Shown here: positions 63,190 through 64,000 of the stretch, one piece after another | Position numbering within the stretch: position 1 is the stretch's first letter | Layout of the letters: every line of letters starts with the position of its first letter | NCBI RefSeq assembly: GCF_013410405.1 | Contig: NZ_JACCFK010000001.1 | Location: 1,736,001 to 1,800,000 of the forward strand | DNA: 64,000 nucleotides | Direction: 5' to 3' | Source of the DNA: Amycolatopsis endophytica | GTDB taxonomy: Bacteria; Actinomycetota; Actinomycetes; Mycobacteriales; Pseudonocardiaceae | Notes under the pieces: model-generated | Databases searched by the model: none | Seen by the model: only the letters and a program-made list of their open reading frames with translations | What the model was told of the DNA's origin: nothing | Made by a program: the position numbers and the translations under genes

Positions 63190-64000
63190 TTATTCGGCCT
63201 TCGCGAGTTCGTGCGCGAGCACGTCGGCGAAGGTGAAGGTGCCGGTCGGCTGATCGCCCTCACCGAGCAGGTACAGCCGCTTGACGGCGATGAGGATGCC
63301 CTCGGCGACGATGTCGCGGAACGCCGGATCGGACAGCTTCGCGCGATCGCCGGGGTTGCTCAGGTAGCCGATCTCCATCCGCACCGCGGGGCAGCGGGTC
63401 ATCCGCAGGATGTCCCAGGTCTTGGCGTGCGTCCGGCAGTCCAGCAGACCGGTCCGCGCCGCGACCTCGCGCTGCAGGTACCCGGCCAGCAGCTCGCCGA
63501 CCGTGGAGGTGGTGCCCAGACCGTTGCCCCAGTGGAACGAGGCGATGCCCTGCGCGTGCGGTGAGGAGTTGCGATCGCAGTGCAGCGACAGGAACAGGTC
63601 GGCGCCCGCGTCGTTGGCGAAGGCGGCGCGCTCGGACTCGGCCGGGCCGGTGTCCGGGCCGCGCGAGATCAGGGCCTCCATACCGGTGGCCTTCATCCGG
63701 CCTTCCAGCCGGCGTGCGAGGTCCCACACCAGGTCCGCCTCGCGCAGGCCGCCGACCTCGACGCCCGCGTCGGCACCGCCGTGACCAGGGTCGATGACGA
63801 TGCGCTTGCCCCGCAGGCGCGGACCGGACTGGCGGACCTGCTCCTGCTCACGCATCAGGACCGGGCGGCCACCGCGGGCGCGCGGCGAGAGCTGCCGCAG
63901 CGCGCGGACCGTCGCCGGACCGCAGATCCCGTCGATGACCAGGCCATAGTCGCGCTGGAAGTTGCGCAGCGCCGTCTCGGTCTTGGCGCTGAACATGCCG
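63190..64000 (-). CDS. cwlM: Peptidoglycan amidase-like CwlM, 5' end outside window
   Basis: Partial: the gene runs past position 64000, so the N terminus is missing. The visible part has the end of a peptidoglycan-binding domain (TALRNFQRDYGLVIDGICGP), then an N-acetylmuramoyl-L-alanine amidase domain. Zinc ligands are seen in VIDPGHGGADAG and SLHCDRN, and the catalytic Glu in RMEIGYLSNP. In mycobacteria CwlM is phosphorylated by PknB and activates MurA instead of cutting the wall. Its position before GNAT and parB is the conserved one. Confidence 0.9.
   Translation of the reverse strand, partial: GMFSAKTETALRNFQRDYGLVIDGICGPATVRALRQLSPRARGGRPVLMREQEQVRQSGPRLRGKRIVIDPGHGGADAGVEVGGLREADLVWDLARRLEGRMKATGMEALISRGPDTGPAESERAAFANDAGADLFLSLHCDRNSSPHAQGIASFHWGNGLGTTSTVGELLAGYLQREVAARTGLLDCRTHAKTWDILRMTRCPAVRMEIGYLSNPGDRAKLSDPAFRDIVAEGILIAVKRLYLLGEGDQPTGTFTFADVLAHELAKAE

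Overview
The window is a high-GC actinobacterial chromosome segment carrying the replication origin. The gene content and order (cwlM / parB-parA-rsmG-khpB-yidC-yidD-rnpA-rpmH / dnaA / dnaN-gnd-recF-dciA-gyrB-gyrA-DUF3566, tRNA-Ile, tRNA-Ala, ppiA, crgA, pabA, pknB-pknA-pbpA-rodA-pstP-fhaB-fhaA, tRNA-Leu) match the origin neighbourhood known from Mycobacterium and other mycolic-acid or Pseudonocardiaceae genera, shown here in reverse. Codon use with very G/C-rich third positions, frequent GTG starts, a spacious Amycolatopsis-like gene set (STAND ATPase, zinc carboxypeptidase, berberine-bridge-like oxidoreductase, MerR-PP2C fusion) and a DLW-type small membrane protein suggest a Pseudonocardiaceae member such as Amycolatopsis; the genus is an inference.

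Left arm (1-6.4 kb): an FKBP isomerase, a LysR regulator divergent from a PLP-dependent dehydratase, then three genes of likely immunity or programmed-death type. These are a 106-residue protein ending in a RHIM/BASS3-like amyloid signalling motif, a GT-B-like protein, and a convergent STAND NTPase-TPR protein that begins with the same motif. A tRNA-Leu with a strong terminator follows. From 6.5 to 15.9 kb lies the cell-shape and division signalling operon (FHA proteins, PstP phosphatase, RodA, PbpA, kinases PknA and PknB), tightly overlapped and closed by a terminator.

Middle (16-41 kb): a GT-C-like membrane protein; a minus-strand chain pabA - ABC ATPase - permease - response regulator - histidine kinase; an NADP-dependent ferredoxin reductase with a possible iron box; sortase E, CrgA, a PH-like membrane protein, rhomboid protease, cyclophilin PpiA. 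Then comes accessory DNA: a Lys/Ala-rich membrane-anchored protein, a 54-bp tandem repeat array, a lipoprotein, an M14 carboxypeptidase, a YheO-like regulator, a spermidine-synthase-like protein and an uncharacterised minus-strand operon of three small membrane proteins plus a 591-residue protein. tRNA-Ala and tRNA-Ile flank a flavin oxidoreductase, a CsbD-like protein, a MerR-PP2C fusion, a YceI protein and a small secreted protein.

Origin region (41-64 kb): gyrA, gyrB, dciA, recF, gnd and dnaN are all on the minus strand. The dnaN-dnaA spacer is 1.8 kb; its dnaN side holds about a dozen DnaA-box-like 9-mers and an AT-rich stretch (oriC), and its dnaA side holds a decayed LysR/EamA divergent gene pair, so that the junction has been invaded. 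On the other side of dnaA, rpmH-rnpA-yidD-yidC-khpB and rsmG-parA-parB run on the plus strand with three parS sites. D-Ala-D-Ala-ligase-like, aminotransferase and GNAT genes follow, and the window ends inside cwlM. Extra perfect DnaA boxes occur in clusters away from oriC (24.7, 47.2, 54.1 and 63.1 kb); the 63.1-kb cluster is inside a perfect inverted repeat.
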